Assembly (NCBI GenBank): GCA_005406025.1
Contig: BGZK01000098.1
Location: forward strand, 124,001-188,000
Source: Eumeta japonica
Taxonomy: Eukaryota; Arthropoda; Insecta; Lepidoptera; Psychidae
Length of the DNA stretch: 64,000 nt
Reading direction: 5' to 3'
Notes under the pieces: generated by a model
Databases searched by the model: none
The model's input: only the letters and a program-made list of their open reading frames with translations
What the model was told of the DNA's origin: nothing
In this document: piece after piece, positions 26,701-41,800 of the stretch
Layout of the letters: each line of letters opens with the position of its first letter
How positions within the stretch are numbered: the stretch's first letter is position 1
Made by a program: the position numbers and the translations under genes

Positions 26701-29700
26701 TATATTTCCAATTTCATTGTTAATGTTAAAAAAAATCTTCATGATACTCTAATTAGTATATAATTGGTCTGTTATATAGTAGCAGTTATTAAGAAGCCTG
26801 TCATAAAAAATGTAAAGCCTAAATTTTTATGTTTTTGAAAAATAATAATTTTGTTACAGTCCAAAGCTCTGGGCCGAGTACTATTTGACCAGGTATGTCG
26901 ACAGCTCCACCTCCTCGAGGCAGATTACTTTGGTCTCGAATATCAAGATGCCAATGGCACTAAGGTATGGTTGATACGAAACCTTTTAAGTCAACCCACT
27001 TGTCATTAGTATAAATTTTTAGCACGACGTGATACAATTTACAAATAAAATTGCAATTTTTTTTTTTTTATATGGATATTTAAACTTCGCTAAAAATGTG
27101 AGAGGGTTGGCTAAAATTAGACAAATTAAACTATTGAAAAATATCGATCATTGAATTTTATAAACGTCTTACAGAAATAGCAATCAAAATTTGGACGAAT
27201 AGTCTGAGGGGTGGATGTTTTCGTGTAGCTTTTAGGTCATTATATTTAATAGGTTAATATGTTTTTACTAAAAGAGAATTAAAAAATATATTAGGCAAAA
27301 ATAATTATATAAACAAATTTGGACTTTATAATTACAAAGAAAACTCAATAATCCACATTGATATTCATATCCATAAATATATAATTAAATTAATTTTTAT
27401 GAAAAATAGTAATTTTTTTGTCCATAATTGATAAAATTTGGATATCAGGAATAAATCTTGTGTTGTTGACCTGTATTAATGTTTTCATACAATTTTTCTG
27501 ATTGTCTTAACGTTTATTTTCATTGTATGCGAAGTTTTGGCTGGACGTAGAAAAAGCGATGTGCCGTCAAGTGGGCCTTTCGATGTTGGAGCCGACCCTC
27601 AGATTCTGCGTGAAATTCTATACCCCCGATCCTGCGCGATTGGAAGAAGAGTTCACGCGGTACCTGTTTTGTTTGCAAATCAAACGAGATCTAGCTCAAG
27701 GATGTATACAATGCAATGAGAACACGGCCGCCTTAATGGCGAGTTACATTGTTCAAGGTCAGTCTCTTATGTCGTATATGGTATACTGATGTTTATTTAT
27801 GTGATAATAAATAATGATTTTTATTTATTTATTAAAAAATCTTAAGTATTTGATAAGTACAATACTCATGTAAAATAGGGAACATACCCATACTACGTGA
27901 CCCATATTTTACAATTTTTTACCTCCGCCACCCCTCGGTGACCAACCGTAGTATATGCCAAGACCCCTCTCCCTGCCCCATCTAGTTTTCACGTAGTAGT
28001 TCATAAATATATATTTTTTTTGTTAACAGGGTGTTGATATAATCAAAGAGAAAAACTTTGTAAAAACATATTGTAACAGGTTCTTACGTTTTGATACTGG
28101 GGCGATGTCTCGAGCGAAAAGTATCCAGCTCGGATAAAATGATCATACCTCCAACCTAAACATCAGACGCAAAAAGCACTAGCAGGCACATCTATGCACC
28201 AACCCGTCATTTAAATTCGGTGTCACGTGCAGTGTTACGGCTGTTAACTGCTGTGAGTTACTGTGCTCGAGGGTATATAGCCTGGTCTCTTACATAGGTC
28301 TCACTTTGCTAAATTGCATGCGCCAATGAGGAGGGCGTGAAGGTATGGGTGTGTGACATCGTACTTTTATACTATACGCTGATGACAGCGCTTACTTCAC
28401 TTTGTCGGGTGAACGTCACGAAAGTGAAATTGTAGACTTCTCTGACTTCTCTAAATGTCGCTGGAATGGCTATACAAGTGGTATCTGGCCTTTAATATCG
28501 GGAACACGATCATTCTGCTGTATAGCCAACGGTGTACCTGCTATATCGCTGAACGTCAAACTTTAAACATTGTCGGGTGGATGTTTTTCTCCTGTACTAG
28601 TCTATATCATTAATAGTTGACTATTCATTTTAGCGAAGTTTCGCCAAGTCCGAAAGATTGTGTTGAGTTTTTCATTATTAAATAGATAACAAGCTATTAT
28701 ATGTATTGTATCTTGACATTTGTTTTTTATTATGTGATATTATAACATTATTGAAAAATCCTTTGTGTTCTAAAAAATTTGTAAAACTTGAAATACATAT
28801 AAATGATTTAAAAATGAAATTAATTTTTTGGTTCATGTACTGACAGTATGTCAATGAATTAAAATCTGTGTGATAGGTTTTGTTAAGTTATTGCATTATT
28901 CTACACAGAACTTCAGAATTCAATGTAGTATAAGCAAATTGTAATTGATTGGCATATTTATACTGTTGGCGGAGTTAGTCGAAACACATTAGTTCTTTTT
29001 TTATTAAACAGCAACTGATTGCTTTGTCGATCTATTTATATTTTAAAAATTGTATATAAATTTAGTGCAATAGAGGTCTTTTTTAATTTAAATTAATAAA
29101 TACATTACATAAAAATTGGAATTTATTTCAGCGGAATGTGGAGATTTTGTGCCAGAAGATTATCCAGACCACACATATCTAAGTGGATATAAGTTCTTTC
29201 CTGGTCAAGATTCAGAGTCAGAAAGGAGGATAATGGAGAATCATAAAAAGCATATGTAAGAGTAAAACCGAATCTATTTTATTGTTAGTTACAATTTAGG
29301 TGTCCTTCAATATTGCAATAATGTACTTATTTTAATTTCTTTGTGTATCGAGGCCTTAAAATCATATTTTAATTATTTTTGATTAATTCAACTAATTTAA
29401 TCTATCATACCTTGATGCTGTACTGATAACATATACTGCTAAAATATAAAATAATCCAATAACTTTCCAAAACAATAAATGTAGTAAAAATGAGATTAGA
29501 TCATCGAAATAAAACATTTTGTAGTTTGTTTTACCATTTTAGGTTAAATTTAAAGTAATTTGAGTCAGAGTTTATTCACATTTTTTATATGAATACTATG
29601 TTGTATATTACCTAGTATTTTTTTTTCATGTTTTTGACAAAACTAAGCTTTTGTTGCCATTTATAAAAGGGAGCAAAAAGCGAATGGAATATTTTGAGTT

Positions 29701-29832
29701 GATACATGACATTTCTCTAAATAGTTATATCAATTTCGTTTTCCGAACACTTGAATTTCGTACATCCATTAAGTGCATGTTGACATGAATTTAATGTACC
29801 ATTGTTTTTTAATAAATTATAAACTTTCATAT

Positions 29833-29890
<58 letters not shown>

Positions 29891-32800
29891 TGTTATAGAG
29901 TGATTTACAATGACTGCCATGTGAATATGGTATACACAAAGTTTTTTTGGGTTTGTATTTCAGTGGCCAGAGTCCAGCCGAAGCAGATTTGAATCTTTTA
30001 GAAACTGCAAGAAGATGTGAATTATATGGTGAAAATATTATCATAATTAAAGATTGAATTAAATTATTTTTAATGTAGTATATTAGTTTAAACTTTGTAC
30101 ACTTTTGTTCTTTTATTAGGTATGAAGATGCATCCTGCCAAAGACCATGAAAATGTACCTTTGAATTTGGCCGTCGCCCATATGGGTATAGTTGTGTTTC
30201 AAAATTTTACAAAAATCAACACCTTCAGTTGGGCAAAAATAAGAAAAATATCATTTAAAAGGAAAAAGTTCCTCATCAAGTTGCACCCTGAAGGCTATGT
30301 AAGTGGATTTTAAAATTAAGTTTTAATGTTTATAGTACTAATTTAATGACATTTTACTTAATACGGCGATTTTACTTAATACAAAGTTTCAGTTACTTGA
30401 TTTAAATTGTATTGATAAGATTACAGAAAATATTTTGTTTGTGGCCTATGTTTATCATCTGAATGGCTATTTTTTAAAATGTCATTATCATCTATATTAA
30501 AGTTGAATAAAAAACAAATTCCTATAAGGCATAGAAAAAATATAATTTATTCATGAAATTGTGTTCTCTTAATTACCAAAAACATACATTTTTTATTGAC
30601 GTCAATGAGCTTAACTAAGAGTGACCCTCTTAAATTTGAACACATACTCATTGAACACATACTCAACCAGTTTTGATAGGGATGCACATATCTTTTTTTC
30701 ATTCCAGTCTGGATCACATTTTTTATTTCCAATCCAACAAACAAAATTAATAAAAACATCCTTCAGACAGATGCTTTTTTGAATTATTTTAATTTTGTGC
30801 GAATAAGTATACAGCTTGAGTTTGACTTAGTTGAAAGTCATAGAACATTCCAATTTTTCTATGAAAGAAAGTCGTGTGCTATTTCACACACCGTGTTGCT
30901 TAAAATATATTTTTTTAATTCATTAAACTTCTTTTGGCAGGTTATTGCTATAATAATTCTGAAACTTATATGACCATAAAGGAGCCAATATATCAACATT
31001 TTATTTAATTTCCAAAGTCATAGTGTGTATATCAAAACCTTTATTACAATGTTAGTTTGTTTTACAACATTGGCATTTTATTGTGTACATCTTTAAATGT
31101 TTCAAACTAGCTTTCCTCCTGTGGCTTTGCTCACATAGGATTCAGTCTCTCACATAGATTTATCACAACTTACTCATCCTCCCTCATTCATCGCACTCCC
31201 CCTCCAACCTTTGTAATATTCTATTGTCAATAATATTTTTATTGTGCTTAAAAATGACATCTTTATTGTATGTGTGATTATTTCATTTCTTGGTTTAACA
31301 TTGTTTTCTGTGTGGTTTCATCATTAGTTCTTGATGATTCAATCCTGATAAGGTTTTCATTATTGTGAAATTCTTTAAAACTGTCTTTGTTTTTCGTTTT
31401 TCAAGTTGTTTGATTTTATAAATGTATTTGTTTTATTTTTTTCTGTACTTAATTTCACCTGGAAATTTTCATATGTGCCATTGCATTAAAACATAATAAA
31501 TTTCTACATAAACTGTACAAACAACCCATATACACTATAACCATGCAAGTTTATATATTTTTAAAATTTATTAATATCTAGCATCTGATAAGTGTTTCAA
31601 TTTTGGTGATTTTGCAGTTAAAAAATTGTTATGAATCATCTTTTTTTATAGGGCTATTATCGTGATGTCGTCGAGTTCTTCTTTGAGGGTCGTAACGAAT
31701 GCAAAAATTTCTGGAAGAAATGCGTTGAAAACCATGGCTTTTTTCGTTGTACAACCGTTCAACGGATACCACGACACAAAGCTAGGGTTATGTCGCGGGG
31801 ATCATCTTTTAGGTTGGTCTGTTTTTTGAGGCAAATCGATTTGAATTTTATATCTTTTAGTATTCATGCTTTTAAATAAGGTTTGAAGAATATATATTAA
31901 AAAACAATAATTTGATTAACAGGTATAGTGGTAAAACGCAAAAACAAATTGTTGAGTTTGTGAGAGAAAACTATGTGAAAAGGCAAACATTCCAAAGGTA
32001 TGCTCATCAAATTGTTTGACTACTAATAAAGCTTAGCTAATATGGCAGTTCTATGTAGATCAGAAGGTATTGCATGTCTTCAAAATTTGAGGGCTTTAGT
32101 TGGTTTCATTATACATAAATAGAAGCTTATCCACTCTGTGATTGGTGAAACATGTGTAGGCATGTAGTTAGTGCCGATTAGTGATATGTATAAATTCTGA
32201 TTAAGGGTTTTTGATAACATGTTTGTATTGAAGAGTGATATAATTAATAAATGTTTTAAAAATTATAATAAATAGTAAAAGGTTAGCCTACTTAAATTAA
32301 TTGACAATTCAGCTTTGAAGGTGTGCGGGTAGCATGGACTGGGTGGCACTAGCTTTTGGTTTGTCTTGTGGGCATTTGCGTGAGGACTTTTGGAATACCA
32401 TGAAAAAAAATGTGATGTGAGCTCATGAACATCTCTCATGAACAGACTAATACTGGTTTAAAAGCTATTGCATGAAAACAATCATAAATAATTTGAATAC
32501 ATTCATCACATTGGAATAGATAAAACGATCGCTTCTAATAGACTTGTTTAATCGGTGGTGACGTTTTAGTTTTCTCCAGCATGCGCCGTTTCAACTCAAA
32601 GTTTGCTTTTTCCAATAAAATATTGTTAGATGAGAAATTGAGTATCTATTACAATGAGCAAGGATGACAAACGGTCGGAGGATGGTGTGGCCATATATAA
32701 TTAGATGCAATAAGCCTGTTTCATCGTTCATGAAACATTTTGCTTGAAACTCATATTTTCCTTAACGTTGTACAGTATGGTGAGCGTTATACATTCCTTT

Positions 32801-35800
32801 AAATGCAATAATAATCCTCATATAATTCTTTGTGCCAGACTGTAGTGCAGGCTTATTATTCATTATACAATGAACCTCTGGTTGCGTAGCGAGTGCCCAC
32901 ACATAAATCAAAAGCTGGTGCGAGTAGGTGGCATAGGTGTTTGTCCTGCGGGCGTCCGCGAGGTGTCACCATCCTCTGCCCGCTTGTCGCAGGTCGGGCT
33001 CGTTCCGCGCGAGTCGTTCGCTGCGCTCGTCGCGCGTCAACATGAATGCGCCGCCCATGAATGCGAGCGTATCAGCACACCCATTGCTGCCTCTGCCTCC
33101 CGGTTCCGACGGTGCGTATTTATCACGATTTCGTGAATTTATTTCTATATGTATTGCACTCGACATATGTGTAACATGTGTGTGTCATAACATTTTGTAA
33201 GCTTTTGATGTACAGTAATGTAAGATTTTGAGAATAGTAAATTTTAGTTTTACAAGGGTAAGAAAGTAATATCACTTGTAGAAACGATCTTATTAAGAGG
33301 TATGAAGAAGTATTGAAGAGATTAAACAATACATTAATTATTTCAGCGATTTCACTGGAGTGGGACAAGCAACCTCATTACCTGGAGGCTTCTCTGATGA
33401 TGAAGGGATACACGGAGGAAGCGGCGCGAGAGGCGGCGTCGGCGATGAGGAGTGGGGCGCGGCGCAGCTCGGAGGGCGCTCGTCACCCGCTCGCACCTAC
33501 CGCTTGTGCCGCCATGAGGGACAAGGTCTGATCCTATATTTATTAATGCAGTAATTGCAGTAATTGCAATGCAGTAATCCTTTTAGCATTTTTTTCATTG
33601 CCATTTATTGCGAAAATTGAGGTGACTATAAAGTTACAATATATTTTAGAAACCAACACACTTTTTTCAATGAAATTATCTATAAAAATATTTGTAATAA
33701 GTTTTGATGAAGTTTGGTATTAAAAATGATTAGAAACACATTGTTAATTATGTTGTGAGATATTAACACATTAATAGGGATATGTTTATTTTATACAATT
33801 TCAATATGTAGAGTTTTATTAGTTTGTTATTTATTTGTATTTAAAATACATTTTAGTTTACTTTGATTTAGTGATAAAAGCTGTAGTATCATAAATACAT
33901 TTTTTTTTTATTTCAGCTGACAAAACTATACTACCATCAAATAGTAAGATATTCTTGAATTGGCATGTTTGATCTTGAAAATTATCATATTTTCTACACA
34001 TCATTGCTAATAAAGTGCGTTTTGTGTTTAATATTATGCATGCTCTGAACTTTGAACATGCACACTTATTAAAGAATCCAATTTATGTTTGGTGGAGGAT
34101 GATCTGTCTTTTACCCGTTTTTACTTGCAAACAAATGTAATTATAATCTTCTCTCACATTATTTGCATAACTTGTGCACTAAGTGGTTGTTGTAATGAAA
34201 ATATTTTAAAACATGTCATATTTAATTGAATCAATTTAACAGGCTGCACCAGAGCTAGTGACCCAAGCAGAGGTCAACCATCATCCTACGGAGGGTTCGC
34301 CTCTTCCACATCGGATGACGATACCGTTGGTATGTAATCTTCATTTATTGTGATTCAAATTTTAATTTATTGTTTATTTTAAAAAACTACGTTATGCATT
34401 AGGCTTCGCCGGAGAGTATATGGAGCCGAGCGAGTTCCCGAGTCGCCCCTGCCACAACCATCGCACTCGATCACTCTCAGCCACATCATGCCCTGGAGTA
34501 TACACTTCCAGGTCAGAGCTACACGTTTACCGACCTTGTGAACACCACACGACTACGTGCCGACGTTTCCCCGGGCCCTAGCCCATACCCAGACTTTGTT
34601 CTCACCAAACAGTCTTCCAGCTTTAAGAAATCCTCCGAGAGACTCGAGTATGAGCTATCACAGTGTAATATATATTCAGCTTGTCCATCGACGCGTTCTA
34701 GTCGCTCTGGTGGCTCGCTCGTTGTCGAGGAGGAAGAAGATCGTCCTAGTACAAGACTCATCTGGCGTCGAAGTGCCAGCTGTAGAAACTTACGTGATTT
34801 CAGTTTTGATGAAGCCGGTAGAACGAAACGCAGAGCAAACAAGACTAAACGAGATACTCGCAGCATGTATGCTGACTTAGATGCAATGTATTATTCCGGC
34901 GATCGTTGCGTAGATTCTCCAGTCACTCGTTATGACGATGCGCGTACTCTCGCATTCGTTTTGGGTAATCAGAGTTCTTTAGATTCACAAAGAGAATTAG
35001 GTCGCGCATATTCTTCCAGTTTCCCTGGCGCTATAAGTGAACCGCGTTTGGATATGCCAACATTTGTTCGTAGTGGTTCTCAGGATGATTTGTCTCATGA
35101 TAGCTATGAAGTTATTGAAAGATCAGATGATGAATATTTACATTATGCTAAAATTAAACCAAAATCTGTTGTCCATACTCGATCGTGTTCTTTAGACTCT
35201 GGTAACGATCTTCCGTCTGATGACGACCAATCGCTTTCACATTTGTCTGAATGTGAAGATGAACCAAATTTAAATATAGCTAATGTGAAATATAAAAGTG
35301 ACAATGATATACCTTTTGATCCTTTTCTCATCGACGATCCTAGAGTTCTTCCACGTGAAAAGCTTTCAGTTAGATCTGATGGTAGTTTTTATAAAGAAAT
35401 TAAAAGGGCATTAGGTTCTAGAACTTCTAGCCAAGAATCAAAAAGTGAAATTTATGATTCAAAAACTTCAAAAAGTAGCGGTGAATCTAGCAAAAAATCA
35501 CGTGATAGCGTGTATCACACAGATAGTAAGAAATCACGCGAAACGTTGAAAAGTAAAAGTTCTGATAGATCTGGTTCACGAACTTCTAGCCAAGATTCAA
35601 AGTCTGACTACTATGAGTGCAAAAGAAATGTATATGAAACAGATGATGTTGATTTAAGAAGAAGAAGTGTTACAAGCATACAGAATGCTTATATTGATCC
35701 CTTTGAGCCAGTTTCACCTACATCAAGTCCAGACTCTAATAGAGATTATTATGATACTCAGTCATTTATTAAAATGGAAAATCTTGAATATGGAGAAAAG

Positions 35801-38800
35801 AGTCTTTTCGACAAGTCACATGAAGATTTAATTGCTAATATTGCTACTTCGCCAAATTATTACCACATTCCCACACCGTATTCGACATTTCCGAGTAATA
35901 ATAAACATAGAGAAACTAGTCCTATGCATGCTGCAAGTTTGCAAAATGTTGAACTAGAACAGTATGCTCTATATTCTGACATTAGTGCCGTTAGAAGAAC
36001 AGAAGCCGTAGACGCAGAAGAAGATGGGATTTTGAATCCATATCACGTCTGGTCTGATAATATTAATGAATTGGAAAAAGATGTCAATGATGCTAGAGCT
36101 ACTAAAATACAAAATTATCAACGTCGTCGTTCATCGGAAACAATATTTAGTTTTGATAAAGAAAAAATTGAATCATTGACCAATTCTGTAAAAGAATCCT
36201 CGCACCTTGTAAAAGAATCCTCTAATGAATCAGAAGTAAATGTACGCATATTACCAGCTATGGATAGTATTGAATATGCAAAGAATAAAGCGAAAGCTGC
36301 TGCTTTACAAGCTGGAATTTCGCCAGTTTTACAATCAGAATATGAAAAGGCTATGCGTGGAAAAGTTCATACCCATATTGTCAAAAAAGATAGTTTGAAG
36401 GAGGAGCTTATTGCTAAAACTCACTTTGATGAATATAATCCAAAATTAATCTTAGAAACTAGTTCCAGTAGTCGTTTAGCAGACACTACGGTTCCTTATG
36501 CTCACGCTACAGTCGAACGAACTAAAAGTGATCCAAATAGTCTTGCTAATCGCCCACGTTTCGGTGTTAATTCTCGTAGACATGTTTTAATGCATCAAAA
36601 GTCCATAGATTTGACACCTGCTGAATCAAGTGATGAAGATTATATTTTCAGACAAATACCCAGTGCACCGCCAATAGCTAGTAAACGCTCACATTTCGAA
36701 TTACCTGGTAATATTCCTAGGCAGAGTGAACAAATGAGAAGTCCTTTTGATTTACCTAAAAATTATTTTAAAGAATTCGATGATTTTAAAGCTGGTTTTA
36801 AAGAGAATAAAAAAATAGCGGATGAAATAGGTTATGACATTCCGTACGTGTTACATAAAAGGCATGTTATGAATGGAACTGCTCCTACGTCTTTAGACGA
36901 TAAACGTCCACCACCAGATATAATCATGTTACCTCCACAAAATGGACGATATGTGAGTAATTCTCATAGCCGATGCAAATATCATGATCATCCAAAGTCT
37001 CCACGATCTCCGAAATCGCCGAAATCGCCTAAATCCCCTAAATCTCCCAAGTCACCGAGATCTCCAAAATCGCCGAAATCTCCGAAATCACCAAAATCGC
37101 CTAGGTCTAGTCTACACGCAGACGTTTCTTCAAAGTTTTTGGATGTTGAAAATAGAGACTTTTTGTTCACACAAAATATTGATTTATCTAAGATAGACCC
37201 GGTTACGTTAGAAGTGGATAAAAGTGGGCAATTGCAGCATTTACCAAGTCCAAAGAGAGATATTACTAAGAGCTTAGATCCTGCCTTACTGGAGACGCTT
37301 AATTCTAAATTAAGTCAAATAGAAAGCGATTCTGCAACTAGTTCTAAAACGGAAAGTATTCGACAAGATGGGGAATTTGGGCATCCAGAAATAAAATTTG
37401 CTATTAATGGTAGAAACCTTCCTCAAGCTCCTATAACAAAAGATATTAAACAGTTAAGTGCTGCCGAAAAATTACGAGCAGATATAAAATCAAGATCAGA
37501 TAAAATGCCCCCTAAAAGAGGGACTAAAGGCCGCGGCACAGGTAAAAAAGGATCCGGCTCTAAAGTAAAAGGAAAAAGCAATAAAATACGTATTACATCA
37601 TTTTCGTCGGATGATGAAAGTGTTGATTCCGATGACGTGTTTGGTATAACTGAGGCTACTCCAAAATTGGAATTTTCTCCTCCACAATCTCGTAAAGATT
37701 TGGAACCAATACTTCAAATGGAATACGATAAAATCACATCTGGAGCATGGCACAGAGGTCAGACGATGAGTTCTACTGAAATAGAAGGGTCACCGCCTCA
37801 GTGTCGAAAGCTGGTTGAGTTAGAAGCTAAGTACAACCCTCAAATATTAGAAGGAATTAGTAGTAATGCTACTGAATTACGTCGTATTTCAGAAAGATCA
37901 ATATCAATTCCTAGTTCAGAAGATGATGTAGCCAGTAAAGTTCCAGAGGTGCAACAGAAAGAAAGTACGACCTGGGAATATCATATGACGGAAAATATTC
38001 CATCTCCAATACTAGAGAGTACAGAATTTCTTAAATCGGATGATGAACATTTGGCTGATATGGAAATACAAAAAGTTACTGGGCTACAACAAGTTCATTG
38101 TGAAGAAAAGAGTGACGTTAATAAAGATGATTGCGCTGACGATACTAAACTTGATATTAAGAAAACTTTGAGGGAAGACTTAATTTCTCCAATGCTCCGT
38201 AAGACTGGTGGTACACCAATTCTTTTTGCCCATGCACGATTAAATCTTTCCGAAGGCTCTGTATTTGCGTTACAAAGACAAAAGGCTACCCAAGATTCGC
38301 CAACGGCTAGTCGTAGAGCAAAAAAGTTTGGATACTCCAGTTATTCAATTACATAGACTACCGCCTATGAACGCTTTTTCATCTAAAGATGACACTGTAG
38401 GAGATATTAATGAAGAAGGTGAAGTATTGGAAGAGAAAACGTTAATAGATGAAATAAAAAAAGAATCTATAGCGAAAATTGAAGAAGTTGAAGAAACTAC
38501 TACAGCGTTAGAAGAAATGAAATCTGTTGTCATAGATACGGAAGAGCTTTTATTATTAGAAAATTTAATTGAGCAACGTCGGCCACGATCATTTAAACGT
38601 AGACATGATTTAACTAAACTCAAGTCGCCTATAAAATCACCATCACGATCTCCACTAAATAGGTCACCTTTATCACGTTCACCATTATCTAAGTCACCAT
38701 CTCGGTCTCCTACATCATCTCTTAATTCTCCTAGGGGTAGTATTAGAAAACTTTCAGATTTAAGTGAAGACCAAATAGTACCTGATATCGAAAGGATTAA

Positions 38801-41800
38801 AAGAAAAGACAAGAAAAAGCTTACATTGAAAAGCAAACTTAGTGATGACAAGACTGGAAACAAATTACTCAATAAAAGGAGGATCACTCGATACAAATGC
38901 AACAAAAGTTAAAGCGTTACAAACACAAAAATCATTACCGTCATCTCTTAAAGATCGTCCAGATTTCTTGACTGTACCTCCGTTGGAAATAGCAAGAGCA
39001 AAAAGTCAAGAAATTGAACAACCGAAAAAAGCACCAAAAGAAAAGTCAAAATCCATAGAAAAAATGGAAATGAAACGAGTATCAAGCAAGGAACGAACGA
39101 AATCTCAAGAAGACAGTGATACTGAAATTGTAAAACGTAAAGAAAAGCAACAACTATTATTTGAAGCAGCACTCAAACAAACTAAAACATTAATTAGTCC
39201 AGTCAAAGATACTATGCCACCATTTCCTCCACCAGAAGATAAGATTTTAGTAAAAACGGAAGGGGATAAAATAATAATTGAAACTAAAATTACCAGTAAA
39301 GCCGAAGATCATGTTTTTATTGCAAAATCTCCTAAGAAACTTGATAACAAATTAGGTACTAAAATAAGTAGGAGTTTCGAAGATCAAAAAGCAATAAACA
39401 AGAATAATAATAAAATCAATAAAAGCTTAGAGGATAAGTCAAGTCAGTCAATGGAAGATACATATAATGACACAGAATCATTACAAAAATCTCCAAAGAC
39501 ATTATCTAAAAAACAAGAAATCAAACAACAAATAGAAGGGAAAGTTGTATATCAAAAAGGAAACAGTGGAATTAAATCAAAAAGCTTAGATAAAAAAGGT
39601 GATGCTCATGGTGACTTTCAGGCAAAGTCCAAAAGTTTGGACAAAAACTATGTAACACCTATAGACATTTCTCAAAATACAAATGATAAATGTGCCAAAC
39701 AAGAAATTGTAAAAGTCGAAGTCCATTCTAGTGAAAAAAGTGATACGATGTTTGATACAACAACTCAAGTGGCTAAAGATAAAACTGACGATGATTCGTC
39801 TTTGGAATGGATGACTAGTTCACAACAGACTGTTGTTGAAAATGATACTCAAACTGTTATAATGGAACGTCGTAAAATAGACATAATTAACAAGCAGAAA
39901 CAAGTTTCAGAACAACAGAAAACGATTAAATCGAGATCGACACAAATCATTTCAGAAGTACATGAGCATAAACCTGAAGTGTCAAGATTAACCAGTGAAG
40001 AAGAATCTCTTACAGAAGTAAGCGAAATGAAAGCTTGCGATGAAAGTAATCTATTAAATGCGTTTCCATATATTGATGCAGATAGTTCGTCTGATAACCA
40101 GGAAAATCCAGAAAGTGAAGTAAACATACAAGCTAGATCCAAAATTATTAGAGCAGTAAGTGATGATACAACTTCAACTGTTGACTATGAAGACTATATA
40201 GGTGATTTTGATGCGAATTCATCAGACTCTAATAAAAGAAATAAGGGAAGAAAAAACATTGATGCCCAAAACACATTCGAAGAATCTTCAGCAAGTTTAG
40301 TAGAATTTTTGAAACAAGAATCCATTTCTCAACAATTTTCAGAAACGGATACCGAACGAGATTTTAAAATTAACCGAGAGATATCAAAATCGAATATGAA
40401 TGATTTGAATTTGAAATGGAAAAATAAAATAATTGTTACACCTCCTCAAGAAAATAGTCCTACAATAGAAAATATACCTTTTATTGATTCTAGTACATCA
40501 AAATCGAATAAATCAGAACCTGAACAATCAGGTAGTTCCGGTAGTTTAAATAATGACGTATCGCCTTCCGATCTAAAATTAACAGATCCTAAATCCTTAT
40601 TGGCCACAAAGTCAAGACGTAATGAACTATTAAAATTGAATGCTGAACGATCAAGAAGTTCAGAATCAACGTCTTGGACAAGTATTGAAAAAGATGTGAG
40701 TCCATCGAGTGCAAATATTAAGGGAAGTTCTATAGATGACGAATCTAGTGTTAGCTGTTCTATTGCCAGACCTTTGGGTATTTCTCAAGATATTGAAAAA
40801 CTCAATAAAAAAGATAGAGAATGCCTGGAAGAATTAAAACATGCCATGGAATATGGAGAAGATAACTTAGTTTCGCATCACACGTTATCAAGTGAACAGT
40901 CGAAATCAAATTCTAAGTCACCTTCACCTGTCCCTGAATCTGGCCACATAGAAAGCCCTCTTAGTCCACGCAGTCCATCTAAGTATGTTAGCATTAGGGA
41001 GTCTCCAACACCCACTCTTGAAAAACAAGGTCAAGTTGATTCTCAAAAGGCACCAACTGATTCTGATTCCAGTTCTGAAAGCATTGATAAAACTGTAGAA
41101 CCACTTTTAAAAACGAATATAAGGAAGCCTGGCTTGGAAATGATAGGAAAGTGTGTTGTAGAGGAATCTGAGTCTAGTCAGTCGGCTACTGTGTCTAAAA
41201 CCGACATGAAGAAAGAAATTCCTGTGAAAACACAAAAGAAAACTAAAATTTCTATAACAATTTCGCAAGAAGACAATACGACCATTAATTATGATGATGA
41301 TGGCAACGCATTAACTTCGTCTACGGAAAGAGAATTAATGAAGAAACGCGCATTAAGGGATTCTGATCAAAAAAGTTCCTCTAAATCAAGTGTTGATACT
41401 ACAACTACAACAACTCCATCTAAAGGTTCGCTTAGTGTTGACGATTCAAGTTCTAAAAGGAAAGGTCGGCTTCTCGATGACCAAAAAAGTTCCTCGAAGT
41501 CAAGTATGGATTCTAGAGGTTCTCTAAGTGTAGAGTCTCGTGGTTCATTTGAAACTACCGAATCTACATCTGGTTCTCTAGGTGAAGCATACCGTAAGGG
41601 AGAAGAATTGAAACCTACTTGGCGTCCATTCTTTGGTGCATCAGGTAGTGAAGGCAGTTCTAGTATTGAAGAAGCTTGGATACCTCAAGATCATGAAGGA
41701 TATGAAAATCTTGCTATGAGCAGAGATGCATTTGAATATAACAATCAAAGATTAATTGAAGATTTCCATACTTTCTCTAAACATCCGCCACTGTCAGCGA

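Larger units (their letters stand above)
9532..26859 (+). other. Cdep intron 2, 17.3 kb, transposon-rich
   Basis: The intron is bounded by GTAAGG at 9532 and TGTTACAG at 26859, phase 0. It contains a mariner remnant, a jockey fragment, a pseudogene, three copies of a dispersed repeat family and a small MITE, all listed separately. The remaining sequence, including 9655-12340 and 24760-26850, is AT-rich with no recognised gene. Confidence 0.85.

Noticed and set aside
29717..30044. Antisense frames across the TA microsatellite coding (YI)n
   Set aside because: Artefact of the dinucleotide repeat.
33360..34329. Alternative frame through exons 11 and 12 with TSDDD and Gly-rich peptide
   Set aside because: It looks protein-like, but the phase from exon 10 and into exon 13 fits only the other frame.
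34519..34866. 115-codon antisense frame over giant exon 13
   Set aside because: It is the mirror of the strongly supported + strand coding sequence; Ser-rich codons often leave the opposite strand open.
38345..38905. 186-codon antisense frame
   Set aside because: Same reason: a low-complexity antisense shadow (Leu/Ser/Asp runs) of the SP-rich + strand.
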